Shown: positions 25,583-35,261, counted from the first letter of the stretch. The stretch: 64,000 bases of DNA from Melioribacteraceae bacterium (GCA_016342755.1 JAEINS010000003.1:186001-250000); one strand, 5' to 3'. Made by a program: numbers and translations. The notes: generated from the sequence alone by a model not told the origin.

Positions 25583-26332
25583 TTAACGCAGGTAATCTTC
25601 TAATTCTAACGAAGTATTACTTTGCGCGTCGCGATACTTAATAATAATAGGACAGCTAACCTGAAGACCATTATCATTTGCCCATTTACGTTTTTCGCCT
25701 ATCGGACGGCTGCCTGGAACAACAACCGCATTAGCCGGGATTGGTTCTCCACGATCTAGTATTCTTTCGTTTACAGCGTCATAAACCGGCACACCAGCAG
25801 ATAAAATTACACCAGGCGCAATAACTGCTTTCTCTTTCACCTGAACACCTTCAACAATTACAGCTCCGGCTCCAATAAACGCATCATCTTCAATAACAAC
25901 AGGTGCCATTCCTATTGGCTCTAATACTCCGCCAATCTGAACCGCTGCCGATAAATGAACCCGTTTCCCAATCTGGGCACAGGAGCCAACTAAAGCGTGG
26001 CTGTCAACCATAGAACCTTCATCAACATAAGCACCAATGTTTATATAAGCCGGCGGCATAATTATTACACCTTTGGCAACGTAGCATCCTTTTCTAATTG
26101 ATGTTCCGCCCGGCACAATTCTTATACCGTCTTCAACTTTAAAATTTCGCGGTAAGATGTTATGTTTATCAATAAATTCATTATGCTGAACATTTTTACC
26201 ATCTTTAAAAGCAGCTAATATAGCTTCTTTAACTTCTCTATTTGCTTCCCAAATTCCTTTTTCATTTTTGATAGCGGCTCTTATAGTACCAGCTTCAAGC
26301 TGTTCAAGTATTTCCTGATAATTTTTCATCAT
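25583..26332 (-). CDS. dapD: 2,3,4,5-tetrahydropyridine-2,6-dicarboxylate N-succinyltransferase
   Basis: DapD transfers succinyl from succinyl-CoA to tetrahydrodipicolinate in the succinylase route to diaminopimelate and lysine. The 249-residue sequence has an N-terminal helical region and a left-handed beta-helix of hexapeptide repeats: IRIVPGGTSIRKGCYVAKGV, AYINIGAYVDEGSMVDSHAL, and HLSAAVQIGGVLEP. These blocks are diagnostic of DapD. AGGAAA precedes ATG 26332. It is the last gene of the lysC-dapB-dapA-dapD operon, 7 bases after dapA. Its presence shows the organism uses the succinylase branch, although dapC and dapE are not in the window. Confidence 0.95.
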   Translation of the reverse strand: MMKNYQEILEQLEAGTIRAAIKNEKGIWEANREVKEAILAAFKDGKNVQHNEFIDKHNILPRNFKVEDGIRIVPGGTSIRKGCYVAKGVIIMPPAYINIGAYVDEGSMVDSHALVGSCAQIGKRVHLSAAVQIGGVLEPIGMAPVVIEDDAFIGAGAVIVEGVQVKEKAVIAPGVILSAGVPVYDAVNERILDRGEPIPANAVVVPGSRPIGEKRKWANDNGLQVSCPIIIKYRDAQSNTSLELEDYLR

Positions 26333-26339
26333 GTTTTCC

Positions 26340-27224
26340 TTAATTAACTTTATTCCATTCTGTTATTTTTTTATCAATCTGCATCAGGTAACTATTATCT
26401 TCCAGTTCCCTCACTGTCAAAGGTAATCGTAATGCCGGACTTTTAATAACACCTTTTTCATGCAATAATATTTTTGCCGGAATTGGATTACTAACTATGA
26501 ATAGCGCATCAGCCGCTTCTTTCCAAAGTTTAATATGTTTATTGATTTTATTCTCTTTACATAATTCAACATATTTTTTAGTTTCTTCAGGCCATACATT
26601 AGCTATAACAGAAACAAGTCCCGATGCACCGTTTAATGTATAATATGGAAGCATTGCATCATCACCGCTGAAAATATTTGTAGAAGGCGAATCGGAACGA
26701 TAGTTTGCAAATTCCCCAATAGAACCGCTTGCTTCTTTAATAGCCCAAAAATTTGGATGATTTTTTAACTCTCTTACCATAACATGACTCAGCTCTTTTC
26801 CCGTTCTGGAAGGGACATTATAAAGCATACAGGGTTTTTCCGCTTTATTTAACAATATCCTAAACCATTCTGTCTGTCCGACAGCTCCGGGTTTAGTGTA
26901 TAAGGGAGTTACAAGTAAGTATGCGCTTAAATCATTTGTGTTCAAATACTCAATCCAGTTCTTGCTTTCGTTAAAGTTTGATCCGCCAACACCACACATA
27001 ACTGGAACATTCAGATTTTGATTAAGTGTAAACTCAACAATGTTTTTTTTTTCTTCCAGACTTAGAGATAAATTTTCGCCTGTACTACCCAAAATTAAAA
27101 TCCCGTTTCCAGCCTTTTCCTGTCGCTTTAATAATACTTCAAAACTTTCAAAATCAATTGAGGAATCTTCATTAAAAGATGTTATAGTCGCTGTCCATAA
27201 AGGATATTCATTTAAACTGTTCAT
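26340..27224 (-). CDS. dapA: 4-hydroxy-tetrahydrodipicolinate synthase
   Basis: DapA condenses pyruvate with aspartate semialdehyde. The 294-residue TIM-barrel protein has GILILGSTGENLSLSLEEK (catalytic Thr region), PVMCGVGGSN, the Tyr in CMLYNVPSRTG, and the Schiff-base Lys in FWAIKEASGSI. The first residues before the barrel are of usual length. Its ATG overlaps the dapB stop as ATGA, showing tight coupling. Feedback control would act at this enzyme or at LysC, in addition to the riboswitch at the head of the operon. Confidence 0.95.
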   Translation of the reverse strand: MNSLNEYPLWTATITSFNEDSSIDFESFEVLLKRQEKAGNGILILGSTGENLSLSLEEKKNIVEFTLNQNLNVPVMCGVGGSNFNESKNWIEYLNTNDLSAYLLVTPLYTKPGAVGQTEWFRILLNKAEKPCMLYNVPSRTGKELSHVMVRELKNHPNFWAIKEASGSIGEFANYRSDSPSTNIFSGDDAMLPYYTLNGASGLVSVIANVWPEETKKYVELCKENKINKHIKLWKEAADALFIVSNPIPAKILLHEKGVIKSPALRLPLTVRELEDNSYLMQIDKKITEWNKVN

Positions 27225-27901
27225 AAGTATTTCCTAATAATTTCTTTTGTGAAATCTTCGAAAGAAATAAGTCCGTTTAAATTCGAACCTTCTTTCGTTA
27301 CTTGTTTCGCAGCCCAAATGGCACCTTGCGCAAAAATACTTCTGTCTAAGGCTTTGTGTTCAAGGTATATCTCTTCTGTATCAGTTGCTATCTTTAATTG
27401 ATGAGTCCCCACAACATCACCAACTCTTTCGCTTGTAACTTCAACTTCATTATTTATTATATTTTTCCAGACTAATGCCGTACCGCTCGGAGCGTCTATT
27501 TTTTTTGTATGATGAATTTCGTTTATAGAAATTTTGGGATCAGAAAGAACATCGAGCCCGCCTCTTAAAACTCTTAAAACATCACGTATTATATTCATAC
27601 CCAATGAAAAATTAGCACTATAAATCCAGGGCACAGATCCGGCATTAATTCTTTGTTTAATGTCTTCCGGTATTTCATATCCGGTAACGCCCCATATAAC
27701 TGGTCTTCCGGAATCAATTAACAATTCGGACAATGATTCGAGATTTTTATTTGGGACAAAAACGATAATTATATCTGCCCCGCTTAGTACTTTTTCATCA
27801 GGCAGATTTCTACTGTTGTAAGCTCCAAAAATTTCTGATTCATCTAAAAGTTCAACAACCTTGCTTCCGGTTTTCCCAATTCCAATTACAGCCGCTTTCA
27901 T
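27221..27901 (-). CDS. dapB: 4-hydroxy-tetrahydrodipicolinate reductase, short form
   Basis: DapB reduces the DapA product with NAD(P)H. An N-terminal Rossmann motif (AVIGIGKTGSKVVELL) and the diagnostic substrate block INEIHHTKKIDAPSGTAL (about residues 130-147) are present. At 226 residues it is shorter than the E. coli enzyme (273), mainly in the nucleotide-binding half, where the canonical GxxGRMG is reduced to GIGKTG. Four-base overlaps join it to lysC upstream and dapA downstream. Identity is secure from the HH...DAPSGTA motif. Confidence 0.93.
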   Translation of the reverse strand: MKAAVIGIGKTGSKVVELLDESEIFGAYNSRNLPDEKVLSGADIIIVFVPNKNLESLSELLIDSGRPVIWGVTGYEIPEDIKQRINAGSVPWIYSANFSLGMNIIRDVLRVLRGGLDVLSDPKISINEIHHTKKIDAPSGTALVWKNIINNEVEVTSERVGDVVGTHQLKIATDTEEIYLEHKALDRSIFAQGAIWAAKQVTKEGSNLNGLISFEDFTKEIIRKYL

Positions 27902-29253
27902 TCTGCCTCCAAAAAAACTTTATGTAATTTTTTTACTATGGTCTCTCCATCTTTATCGTCAACTAAGAACCCAAAGTTATGTCTGCTGGCACCGTAACAT
28001 ATCATTCGGATGTTATTTCCATTTATTGATGAAAATGTTTTAGCCGCAATCCCCGGAGTGGTAAGAATTCCGTTTCCAACAATTGTAACTAACGACAAAC
28101 TATTTTCTACAGTTACATCGGCATATTTTTCTAAATCCTCAATTGCCTCATCAGTTAATAATTCAGGTTCATCAATTGTTACAGAAATGCTTGCCTCACT
28201 GGTTGTAATTAAATCGATGCTCAATTTATGCGATGAAAACACCCTAAATATATTTTCCAAAAATCCATAAGCATCAATCATTTTAATACTGCTTATTGTA
28301 AGTATCATTTGATTTCTTTTCAACGCAATAGCTCTGATTAATGGTTTTTTATCAGCATCACCTTTTATCCAGGTTCCACTGTCAGTAGGATTAAAACTGT
28401 TCCCGACAAAGACAGGTATTGCATTTCTGATTGCCGGTATTAGTGTTTGCGGATGCAGTACTTTCGCGCCGCTATTAGCCAGTTCCGCGGCTTCTGAATA
28501 ACTAATCTCATTTATCCATCTGGCATTTTCAACAAATCGGGGATCAGAACTTGCAACTCCCGAAACATCAGTCCATATTTGCACTTCGCTGGCTTCCACT
28601 GCTTCCGCTAATAATGTTGCGCTATAATCACTGCCTCCTCTTCCAAGAACTGTATTTTCGCCTTTTTTAGTTCTCCCGACAAAACCCTGTGTTACAACAA
28701 TATTTTCTTCGATTATAGGAAGAAGCAATTCATCTGCCTTGGCTTTAATACTACTAATATCCGGCTCAGCAGAACCAAACTTGTTGTTTGTAATCATTAC
28801 ATCACGTGCATCAAAAACCTTTACATTTTTTTTCTCAGAAATCTGATTTAGCACTTCTGAAAATAAGATTGAAGATAATATCTCTCCTGTTCCCAGTAAA
28901 CTATCATAGGCTTTTGGCGAAATTTCTTTCAGGTAATACATGCCTTTAGCCAATGTTCTTATCTCTTCAAAAACAGAAATTAGCTTTTCATTTACTGATT
29001 TCTTATAACCAATATTTTCATGAATCTTATTATGATTACCTATTAGACTTTGTATTAACTCATCTGTAGTTTCCCAATCATTGTTTAAGGCACTTTGAGA
29101 AATTCGAATTAATAAATTTGTAGTCCCGGATGTTGCACTTACAACAACTATTTTAACTTCCGGTCTACTCAAAACAATATCCGCACAAGTCGACATTGTT
29201 TTCATGTTACTCATGCTAGTACCGCCAAACTTGGCTACAGCAAGCTGGTTCAA
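27898..29253 (-). CDS. lysC: Aspartate kinase
   Basis: This 451-residue monofunctional aspartokinase phosphorylates aspartate, the first step of the lysine, threonine and methionine pathway. Visible motifs are VAKFGGTSM at the N-terminus, VVVSATSGTTNLL, TQGFVGRTKKGENTVLGRGG with SDYSA after it, and WTDVSGVASSDPRFVENA. C-terminal ACT domains start about residue 310, with DLITTSEASISVT. The start is TTG at 29253 with GGAGG five bases upstream. It heads the operon lysC-dapB-dapA-dapD and lies downstream of a lysine riboswitch, so end-product control operates on its expression. Allosteric inhibition by lysine is likely but not proven. Confidence 0.95.
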   Translation of the reverse strand: MNQLAVAKFGGTSMSNMKTMSTCADIVLSRPEVKIVVVSATSGTTNLLIRISQSALNNDWETTDELIQSLIGNHNKIHENIGYKKSVNEKLISVFEEIRTLAKGMYYLKEISPKAYDSLLGTGEILSSILFSEVLNQISEKKNVKVFDARDVMITNNKFGSAEPDISSIKAKADELLLPIIEENIVVTQGFVGRTKKGENTVLGRGGSDYSATLLAEAVEASEVQIWTDVSGVASSDPRFVENARWINEISYSEAAELANSGAKVLHPQTLIPAIRNAIPVFVGNSFNPTDSGTWIKGDADKKPLIRAIALKRNQMILTISSIKMIDAYGFLENIFRVFSSHKLSIDLITTSEASISVTIDEPELLTDEAIEDLEKYADVTVENSLSLVTIVGNGILTTPGIAAKTFSSINGNNIRMICYGASRHNFGFLVDDKDGETIVKKLHKVFLEAE

Positions 29254-29343
29254 AATAACCTCCGGTTATAGTATTTCCGAAATCACATACAATAATTGCA
29301 CGTAAATTCTTAAAAGTAATTTTGTTTGGCAGTAAGCTTAGGA

Positions 29344-29368
29344 AAGCAATTTGAAAGGTTTATTGCTT
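29344..29368 (-). terminator. Hairpin between lysine riboswitch and lysC, possible expression platform
   Basis: AAGCAAT and ATTGCTT (29344-29350 and 29362-29368) form a seven-base stem just after the aptamer. Only a short T-run follows on the minus strand, so it is weak as an intrinsic terminator. It may be the switching hairpin. Confidence 0.45.
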
Positions 29369-29369
29369 G

Positions 29370-29545
29370 ACTTTAAGCGCTCCACGCTGTTACACGTGAC
29401 AGTCCGCAGGATTCAACCTGCGCAACCAACAAATAGATGCTTATGTTTCTATCTGCTTCGGCATTAATCCCCGTTTCTAATTTTCATAGGAATATAAGCT
29501 TCCTCCAACTAGATATCTGGTTAATGCGCCTCTTACGGCCTTTAA
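29370..29545 (-). ncRNA. Lysine riboswitch (L box) upstream of lysC
   Basis: Read on the minus strand, the 422-base gap upstream of lysC holds the conserved lysine-aptamer blocks in order: AGAGGCGC, GGAGGAAGC, GGGGATTAATGCCGAAGC, GGACTGTCACG, and GTGGAGCGC. Several helices are evident, such as GCAGATAGAAAC paired region near 29440-29460 and CGCAGGTTGAATCCTGCG at 29405-29422. It would sense lysine and lower expression of the lysC-dapBAD operon. Boundaries are approximate, and the P1 stem is weakly defined by eye. Confidence 0.9.
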
Positions 29546-29675
29546 GGGTGCAAAAATATGTATTAATTTCTTGTTAGTCAAGAAATTAATTTATTTCAAC
29601 TATCAGGTAATTGAAATTATTCAATATAAATCATTATCTTATTCCTCTAATATTAAAATGAACTGATTAGATTTT

Positions 29676-30398
29676 ATGCTTGAAATTAAAAACCTATCCA
29701 AAAGTTTTGGAAATCTTAAGGCTGTTGATAAACTTAATCTGACAGTTGAGCAAGGCGAATTGTTTGGATTCCTTGGTCCAAATGGTGCCGGGAAAACTAC
29801 TACAATTAAAATATTAACTGGTCTACTGGCTCCTACTAATGGAAATATTAACTTCAATAAAGTTGATATTATAAAAGAGCCCATTAAATCGAAATATAAA
29901 CTGGGTTACATTCCGGATCAGCCTTTTTTATATGATAAATTAACTGGTCATGAGTTTCTGCAATTCTGCGGAGGTTTATATAATCTTTCAAATAAATCAT
30001 TAGAAGAAAGAATAGAATACGTTGAAGATTTACTCAAGATAGAAAGCTGGATACATAAAAAGACAGAAGATTATTCGCAGGGTATGAAACAGCGAGTGGC
30101 AATTGCTTCTGCATTTTTGCATGATCCCGATTTAATTGTTATTGATGAACCGATGGTTGGACTTGATCCGCAAACTGCCCAGCTTGTAAAAAAAATTTTG
30201 AGTGATGCCGCAGAGAACGGTAAAACTGTTTTTATGTCGACACACAGTTTAAATGTGGTTGAAGAAATATGCACCAGAGTTGGGATTATAAATTCGGGCA
30301 AATTGATTTTTGACTTGGATATGGATTCACTTCAAAATCTAAAAAAAGAAAAAAACAATAATTTTGAAGAGCTTTTTATCGAACTGACAAACGAATGA
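29676..30398 (+). CDS. ABC transporter ATP-binding protein
   Basis: The 240-residue ATPase has Walker A GPNGAGKTTTIK (about 33-44), Q-loop LGYIPDQPFLY, signature YSQGMKQRVAI, Walker B LIVIDEPMVGLDP and switch His in FMSTHSLNV. The family is the ABC-2/CcmA-like exporter class. Its stop overlaps the permease start as ATGA, so they form one transporter. It shares an intergenic region with the divergent lysine operon; whether its promoter is separate cannot be read. The substrate is unknown. Confidence 0.92.
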   Translation: MLEIKNLSKSFGNLKAVDKLNLTVEQGELFGFLGPNGAGKTTTIKILTGLLAPTNGNINFNKVDIIKEPIKSKYKLGYIPDQPFLYDKLTGHEFLQFCGGLYNLSNKSLEERIEYVEDLLKIESWIHKKTEDYSQGMKQRVAIASAFLHDPDLIVIDEPMVGLDPQTAQLVKKILSDAAENGKTVFMSTHSLNVVEEICTRVGIINSGKLIFDLDMDSLQNLKKEKNNNFEELFIELTNE

Positions 30399-32071
30399 AC
30401 CAGTTTTTTCACATATTAAAATTTAAATCGAAAGCCTATATACGGCAGAATTCTGAATTGAATTTTGCCACAATCATTAAGAGTGTTGGAAGCCTTATTA
30501 TATATGGCGGATTTGCTGTCGGAGTTTTCTTCCTTACAAAAAGCCTTATGGAATTTATGCTTGAAGAAGTTAAACTTGGAAGTTTCCTGCTGCACGAATT
30601 TCTTTCAATCGTTTTCTTTATTTTTTTCTTGTCGATAAACGCTGGTAATATTATTGTCTCCTATTCCACGTTGTATAAGTCGGAAGAAATTAATTTTCTA
30701 ATGCAAAAACCAATAAAAAAAGAGAATATTTTTCTGCTAAAGTTTCTGGATAATTTTTTCTATAGTTCATCAACAATGCTTCTGATGCTGTTTTCAGCCT
30801 TAAGTGCATATTTTTTGTACTATGACTACTCAATTCCGGGTGTTTTAGCTATAACAATTTTTGCCTTTCTTCCCTTTTTAATTTCCGCCGGATCGTTAGG
30901 TGTAATAATTCTGCTAATTATTATAAAACTAATTTCACGCTTTGGAGCTAAATTAATAATCGGTCTGCTTTTAGGATCCTATCTTACATCAATGTTTATC
31001 TTTTTCAAAACACTTTCACCCGTCTATTTGGTAAACAGTGTAATGGAAAACTATCCAAACGTTGATGAATACTATGGTGATCTAATTCCAAAGTTTGCGT
31101 CATACTTGCCAAGTCAGTGGCTCTCCGATACACTTTACTGGATTACTCAAAATAATTTAATGCAAATATTAACATATATTATTTACATCAATATTTTTGC
31201 GGTAATATTTTTTTTAATAGCTCTGTTTTTAGGGAAGAAATATTATTTTAGAACCTGGCTGATAATTCAGGACAGATCGTCGAATGAAGTGAGAACCAAT
31301 AATAGCAGACTATTATTGAGTTTTCGCGGATCAAAATGGTTAGACGGATTTAGCAATTCCATATTAAAAAGGGATCTAATAAATTTTTTCAGAGAACCAA
31401 GTCAGACTTTGCATTTTATTGTACTCATGATATTAATGATTATTTTTATGGTAAGTTTATCAGGTGTATCAAAAGTACTAAGTAATAGTGTACAGCTAAA
31501 ACTCATTGTATACATGACAATTTTTATGTTTAATCAATTTCTAATTATTACTTTAGCCCTGAGATTTGTATTTCCGTTAATGAGTTTAGAAGGAAATACT
31601 ATCTGGAAAATGAAATCGGCTCCTATTAGTTTTAAAAAATTATTATGGCTTAAACAACTTCCCTTTTTAGTTTTAATTATTATACTGGGACAATTTCTAA
31701 GTTTATTTTCAAATAGAATTTTTTCATACGACCTGGTTATTTTTTCGGGACTCCTTTCTTTTTTTTCATCAGTAGCTATAACACAAGTTAACTTTGGAAT
31801 GGGCGCTTTATTTAAAAATCTAAATGAGAAAAATCCAATAAGACTTGCGTCATCACAAGGAGCTTCATTAACCTTTTTATTATCAATTATACTACTGGTT
31901 ATACTTGCCGGACTAGTAATTATACCCTTATATAGCTACTTTGAAGTGACTAGAAAAAACCTTTCTTTTGATTACAATCAATTTTACCTGGTAATTATTT
32001 CATGGAGTATTTTTGCATCCATTGTATCTTTCATATTTAATAAGATTGCAAATAAAACGGCATTCTCTTAA
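30395..32071 (+). CDS. ABC transporter permease (multi-spanning, exporter type)
   Basis: This 558-residue protein is strongly hydrophobic, with about 12 predicted transmembrane stretches by eye (for example SVGSLIIYGGFAVGVFFLT, ITIFAFLPFLISAGSLGVII, LIIGLLLGSYLTSMFIFF, and a C-terminal LSIILLVILAGLVIIP). It has the size of a permease with two six-helix halves, such as the YthQ/ecsB-like group. There is no signal peptide. It overlaps the ATPase gene by four bases. Two copies of the ATPase and one permease would make a full exporter. Specificity is not readable. It ends 30 bases from the convergent NtrC-type gene. Confidence 0.85.
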   Translation: MNQFFHILKFKSKAYIRQNSELNFATIIKSVGSLIIYGGFAVGVFFLTKSLMEFMLEEVKLGSFLLHEFLSIVFFIFFLSINAGNIIVSYSTLYKSEEINFLMQKPIKKENIFLLKFLDNFFYSSSTMLLMLFSALSAYFLYYDYSIPGVLAITIFAFLPFLISAGSLGVIILLIIIKLISRFGAKLIIGLLLGSYLTSMFIFFKTLSPVYLVNSVMENYPNVDEYYGDLIPKFASYLPSQWLSDTLYWITQNNLMQILTYIIYINIFAVIFFLIALFLGKKYYFRTWLIIQDRSSNEVRTNNSRLLLSFRGSKWLDGFSNSILKRDLINFFREPSQTLHFIVLMILMIIFMVSLSGVSKVLSNSVQLKLIVYMTIFMFNQFLIITLALRFVFPLMSLEGNTIWKMKSAPISFKKLLWLKQLPFLVLIIILGQFLSLFSNRIFSYDLVIFSGLLSFFSSVAITQVNFGMGALFKNLNEKNPIRLASSQGASLTFLLSIILLVILAGLVIIPLYSYFEVTRKNLSFDYNQFYLVIISWSIFASIVSFIFNKIANKTAFS

Positions 32072-32101
32072 AAAAGAACAGCACTCGTACATTTAGTAAT
32101 C

Positions 32102-33475
32102 TTATCTTAATTCATCAATCTTTATTTCGTAATCAGCAATTTTTTTATGAAGACTAACCCGTGAAAGCCCGATTCGTTCCGTTGTCCTGCTAATATTACC
32201 GTTGTTCTGAAATAAATGAAATTTGATATACTCTTTTTCAAACTCCGCACATGCCTGTTTTGTAGCTTGATGAAAATCTTTTTTCATTAATGATAAACTG
32301 TTTTGATTATTGAACTTTTTGCTTTCGAGTAGTAATTCTTCTGGAAGATCATATTCTTCAACTATATCTTTTGGGCAAATCAATATTAATTTTCTAATAG
32401 TATTTTCTAATTCCCTAATATTACCCGGCCAATTATATTGCTGCATAATATCCAATGTTGCCGATGAAAACGATAGATTTCTTGATGAATATTTATTTAC
32501 AAAATGAGAAATAAATAATGGAATGTCTTCTGGTCTTTCTCTTAGAGGAGGCACTTTTATTTCAATAATGTTAAGGCGATAAAAAAGATCTTCTCTAAAT
32601 TTATTTTCGTTCACAAGTTTATCAAGCCTTTTATTACTAGCGCAGATAACCCTGGTATTAACTTCAATTTCTGTATCACTCCCAATTTGCTTTATCTTTT
32701 TTTCTTGTAGAATACGCAGCAGTTTTGCCTGCATGTTTAACGGCAATTCACTCACTTCATCCAGGAATAACGTACTATTATTAGCTTCCAGAAATACTCC
32801 GTTTCTATTTTCATAAGCATTTGTGAACGATCCCTTTTTATGCCCAAAAAATTCACTCTCCACTAATTCCGGTGCTATAGCTGCACAATTTATACTTACC
32901 AAGGAATTACCATTTCTACTACTGTTATTATGAATATGTTTTACTATAATCTCTTTTCCGGTTCCGCTTTCACCTGTAATCAAAACAGAAATATCATCAT
33001 CTTTCTCAAGCTGTTTTAATATGGTTCTTACTGCAGTAATCTTTTTACTTTCACCTATTATAGTACCATTTTGGGATCTTTTAATAATAGCCTTTAGTTT
33101 TTTATTCTCATCCATAATTTTATTTTTATGCAGAACTTTATCAATACGAATACGAAGTTCAAATAAATTAAGAGGTTTTGTTAAATAGTCATCAGCACCT
33201 AACTTCATCGCTTCAACCGCATTTTCTACCGATCCAAATGCAGTTATAACTATGAATGAAATATTTTTTTTACTTTTTATTTTTTTTAGAATTTCAATCC
33301 CGGTTAAATGAGGCAAATGAATGTCACTTATTATTAAGTCAATTTCTTCTGTTTCAGCAAGTAAAAGTCCCGTTTCCCCATTATCAGCAGTTAAAACCTC
33401 AAAACCATTTTTGCTTAAATATGTTTCTATTCCTCTTTGTATTGACTGATCATCTTCGATTAATAATATTTTCAT
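32102..33475 (-). CDS. NtrC-type sigma-54-dependent response regulator
   Basis: The 457-residue regulator has a receiver (ILLIEDDQSIQRGIETYL; phospho-Asp in LIISDIHLPHLTG; LTKPLNLFEL), an AAA+ domain with Walker A GESGTGKEIIVKHIH, and a Fis-type HTH near the C-terminus (GNISRTTERIGLSRVSLHKK). The loop contacting sigma-54 is normally GAFTGA but reads GSFTNA here; the Phe and Thr are kept. Walker B reads STLFLDEVSEL. It is coupled to the kinase 16 bases upstream and the binding lipoprotein before it, and probably activates sigma-54 promoters elsewhere. No -24/-12 site was identified nearby. Confidence 0.93.
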   Translation of the reverse strand: MKILLIEDDQSIQRGIETYLSKNGFEVLTADNGETGLLLAETEEIDLIISDIHLPHLTGIEILKKIKSKKNISFIVITAFGSVENAVEAMKLGADDYLTKPLNLFELRIRIDKVLHKNKIMDENKKLKAIIKRSQNGTIIGESKKITAVRTILKQLEKDDDISVLITGESGTGKEIIVKHIHNNSSRNGNSLVSINCAAIAPELVESEFFGHKKGSFTNAYENRNGVFLEANNSTLFLDEVSELPLNMQAKLLRILQEKKIKQIGSDTEIEVNTRVICASNKRLDKLVNENKFREDLFYRLNIIEIKVPPLRERPEDIPLFISHFVNKYSSRNLSFSSATLDIMQQYNWPGNIRELENTIRKLILICPKDIVEEYDLPEELLLESKKFNNQNSLSLMKKDFHQATKQACAEFEKEYIKFHLFQNNGNISRTTERIGLSRVSLHKKIADYEIKIDELR

Positions 33476-33491
33476 TAGACACCATTAATTA

Positions 33492-35261
33492 TTAAAGTTC
33501 AATTCTAACAATTGTTCCGTTGGGTTTATTATTTGAAATAACAATTTTTCCATTGTGGGCATCTACAATATTCTTAACTATAGCTAACCCAAGACCGCTT
33601 CCGCTCGATTTTGTTGTATAAAAAGGCTGAAATATCTTACTCAGACTTGCCTTATCAATTCCCAAACCCTGATCCATAATTTCAAAAATCAGCTTATTTG
33701 TTTTTTTAAGTGTAATTGTAATTTCAGAATTCTTTGGAGCAAAGTATATCGCGTTAATAAGCAGGTTACTAAATAATTCTTCAATAAGATTCTGATCACA
33801 ATCATAGTGTATAGAATCTTCAATTAAATTTTTTATAAAAATATTTTTCTCTTCAACTGAAATTTTGTTTTCAAATAAAACTCTATTTAATAATTTTGAT
33901 AAATCAGCCGTAGCTATTTCCAAAGAAGGTTTTCTATAAAACCGTTTGAAATTTAGAAGAAGCTTATCTAATGAGTTTACTGCAAGTTTCATTTCCATGA
34001 GATATAGCTTAGAAGTATCATTTAAGTCCTCAAGAGATTCCATATTCTGTATCCAGATATGTATGCCTCCAATTTTATTTTGCAGTTCGTGTGTTACCTT
34101 TGCAACAGTCTCCCCAATTAAAGCAAGTCGCTGAGCTTCCGAAAGAGCCGATTGAGCTTTGAGCAAATCTGTTATCTTTTTTTGAAGTTCACTATTAACA
34201 TCACTAAGCTGATTATAGCTTTGATCAAGGTTAAAAACCATGTCATTAAATGTGTTAATTAAAAGTCCAAGTTCATCATGCCTTTTTAAATCTATTTTTT
34301 GAGAAAAATCTCCTTGCGAAACGTACCCGGCAACTTTTGTAACTTTTTTAAGATTACCTATAAACTGATTTGTTAAGTATAGAATTACCAAAACAAATAT
34401 ACTATAAATTAAGAATGTATAGATTAGAGTATTTATTGCAAATGAATCAAGCTTTAACATCGACCCATTAAAATCGATAGATACTTTTATAAAAACTTTA
34501 ATTGAGCTTAAATACCACCACTTTAAAACTTTATTACCAGGCAGTACTTCGGAATACTGTTCTAACTTTTTAGCTGATTTAAATTCCTCTTTGTTAGAAA
34601 TATCCTTGTTTATTAAGGATTTATCTGTGGCATTTAATATTACCCCATTCCAATTAACAAATAGCAGTTCATCTAGTTCTAATTCGGGAATTTGCGCTAA
34701 TATTTTCCCTAAATAATCTGAAGTATTTATTATTCCCAAAAGCCCAATTTCAGTATCTTTGCTGAAAGCAGCATAATTAATTTCCCTCCCAGTGGTATCT
34801 ATTTGCATTCTTATCTTTTTTTGATTAGGATTTTTATTATCACAAAAAGCAGATAAATATTTTTCTTTGGGTTCAACATTTTTTTCATTAAATATTTCAC
34901 CGTTAAATGCCCTTTGTTTACTGAAGATAATCACTGAATCAGATTTTGCTTCACAAAAACCGATCTTTGAATAATGCGCTGGATATGCTAAAAGAAAATC
35001 AGAGATTATCTTAGAATAATTTTCACTATCCTGATTAACCAGATTATAAAGCCCTAATATTTCATTTTCGTAATTGTATAATTCACTTTCATTTTTTTTG
35101 TTAATTATCCCGGAGTAATAATCAATCCTTTCAAAAGCATTTTTTCTTAAGTACGATTTACCTTCAAAATATATAAACAGAATAAGAACTAATATTGTTA
35201 CAAGAACAAATGTGGAGAAAAAAAATACAATCTTAGCTCCCAATTTCTTTTTTAGCAACAT
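33492..35261 (-). CDS. Membrane sensor histidine kinase with HAMP domain
   Basis: The 589-residue kinase has a membrane helix at about 9-29, a periplasmic region of about 240 residues consistent with a Cache-like sensor (not proven), a second helix at about 273-295, HAMP (VAGYVSQGDFSQKIDLKRHD), a HisKA-like helix with His in KVTHELQNKIGGIHIW, and HATPase_c (NLLINAIYFAP, DQGLGI, SGSGLGLAIV). Its start lies inside the end of the binding-protein gene (29-base overlap) and it is 16 bases ahead of the NtrC-type regulator. The three genes appear to form one sensory unit. Confidence 0.92.
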   Translation of the reverse strand: MLLKKKLGAKIVFFFSTFVLVTILVLILFIYFEGKSYLRKNAFERIDYYSGIINKKNESELYNYENEILGLYNLVNQDSENYSKIISDFLLAYPAHYSKIGFCEAKSDSVIIFSKQRAFNGEIFNEKNVEPKEKYLSAFCDNKNPNQKKIRMQIDTTGREINYAAFSKDTEIGLLGIINTSDYLGKILAQIPELELDELLFVNWNGVILNATDKSLINKDISNKEEFKSAKKLEQYSEVLPGNKVLKWWYLSSIKVFIKVSIDFNGSMLKLDSFAINTLIYTFLIYSIFVLVILYLTNQFIGNLKKVTKVAGYVSQGDFSQKIDLKRHDELGLLINTFNDMVFNLDQSYNQLSDVNSELQKKITDLLKAQSALSEAQRLALIGETVAKVTHELQNKIGGIHIWIQNMESLEDLNDTSKLYLMEMKLAVNSLDKLLLNFKRFYRKPSLEIATADLSKLLNRVLFENKISVEEKNIFIKNLIEDSIHYDCDQNLIEELFSNLLINAIYFAPKNSEITITLKKTNKLIFEIMDQGLGIDKASLSKIFQPFYTTKSSGSGLGLAIVKNIVDAHNGKIVISNNKPNGTIVRIEL

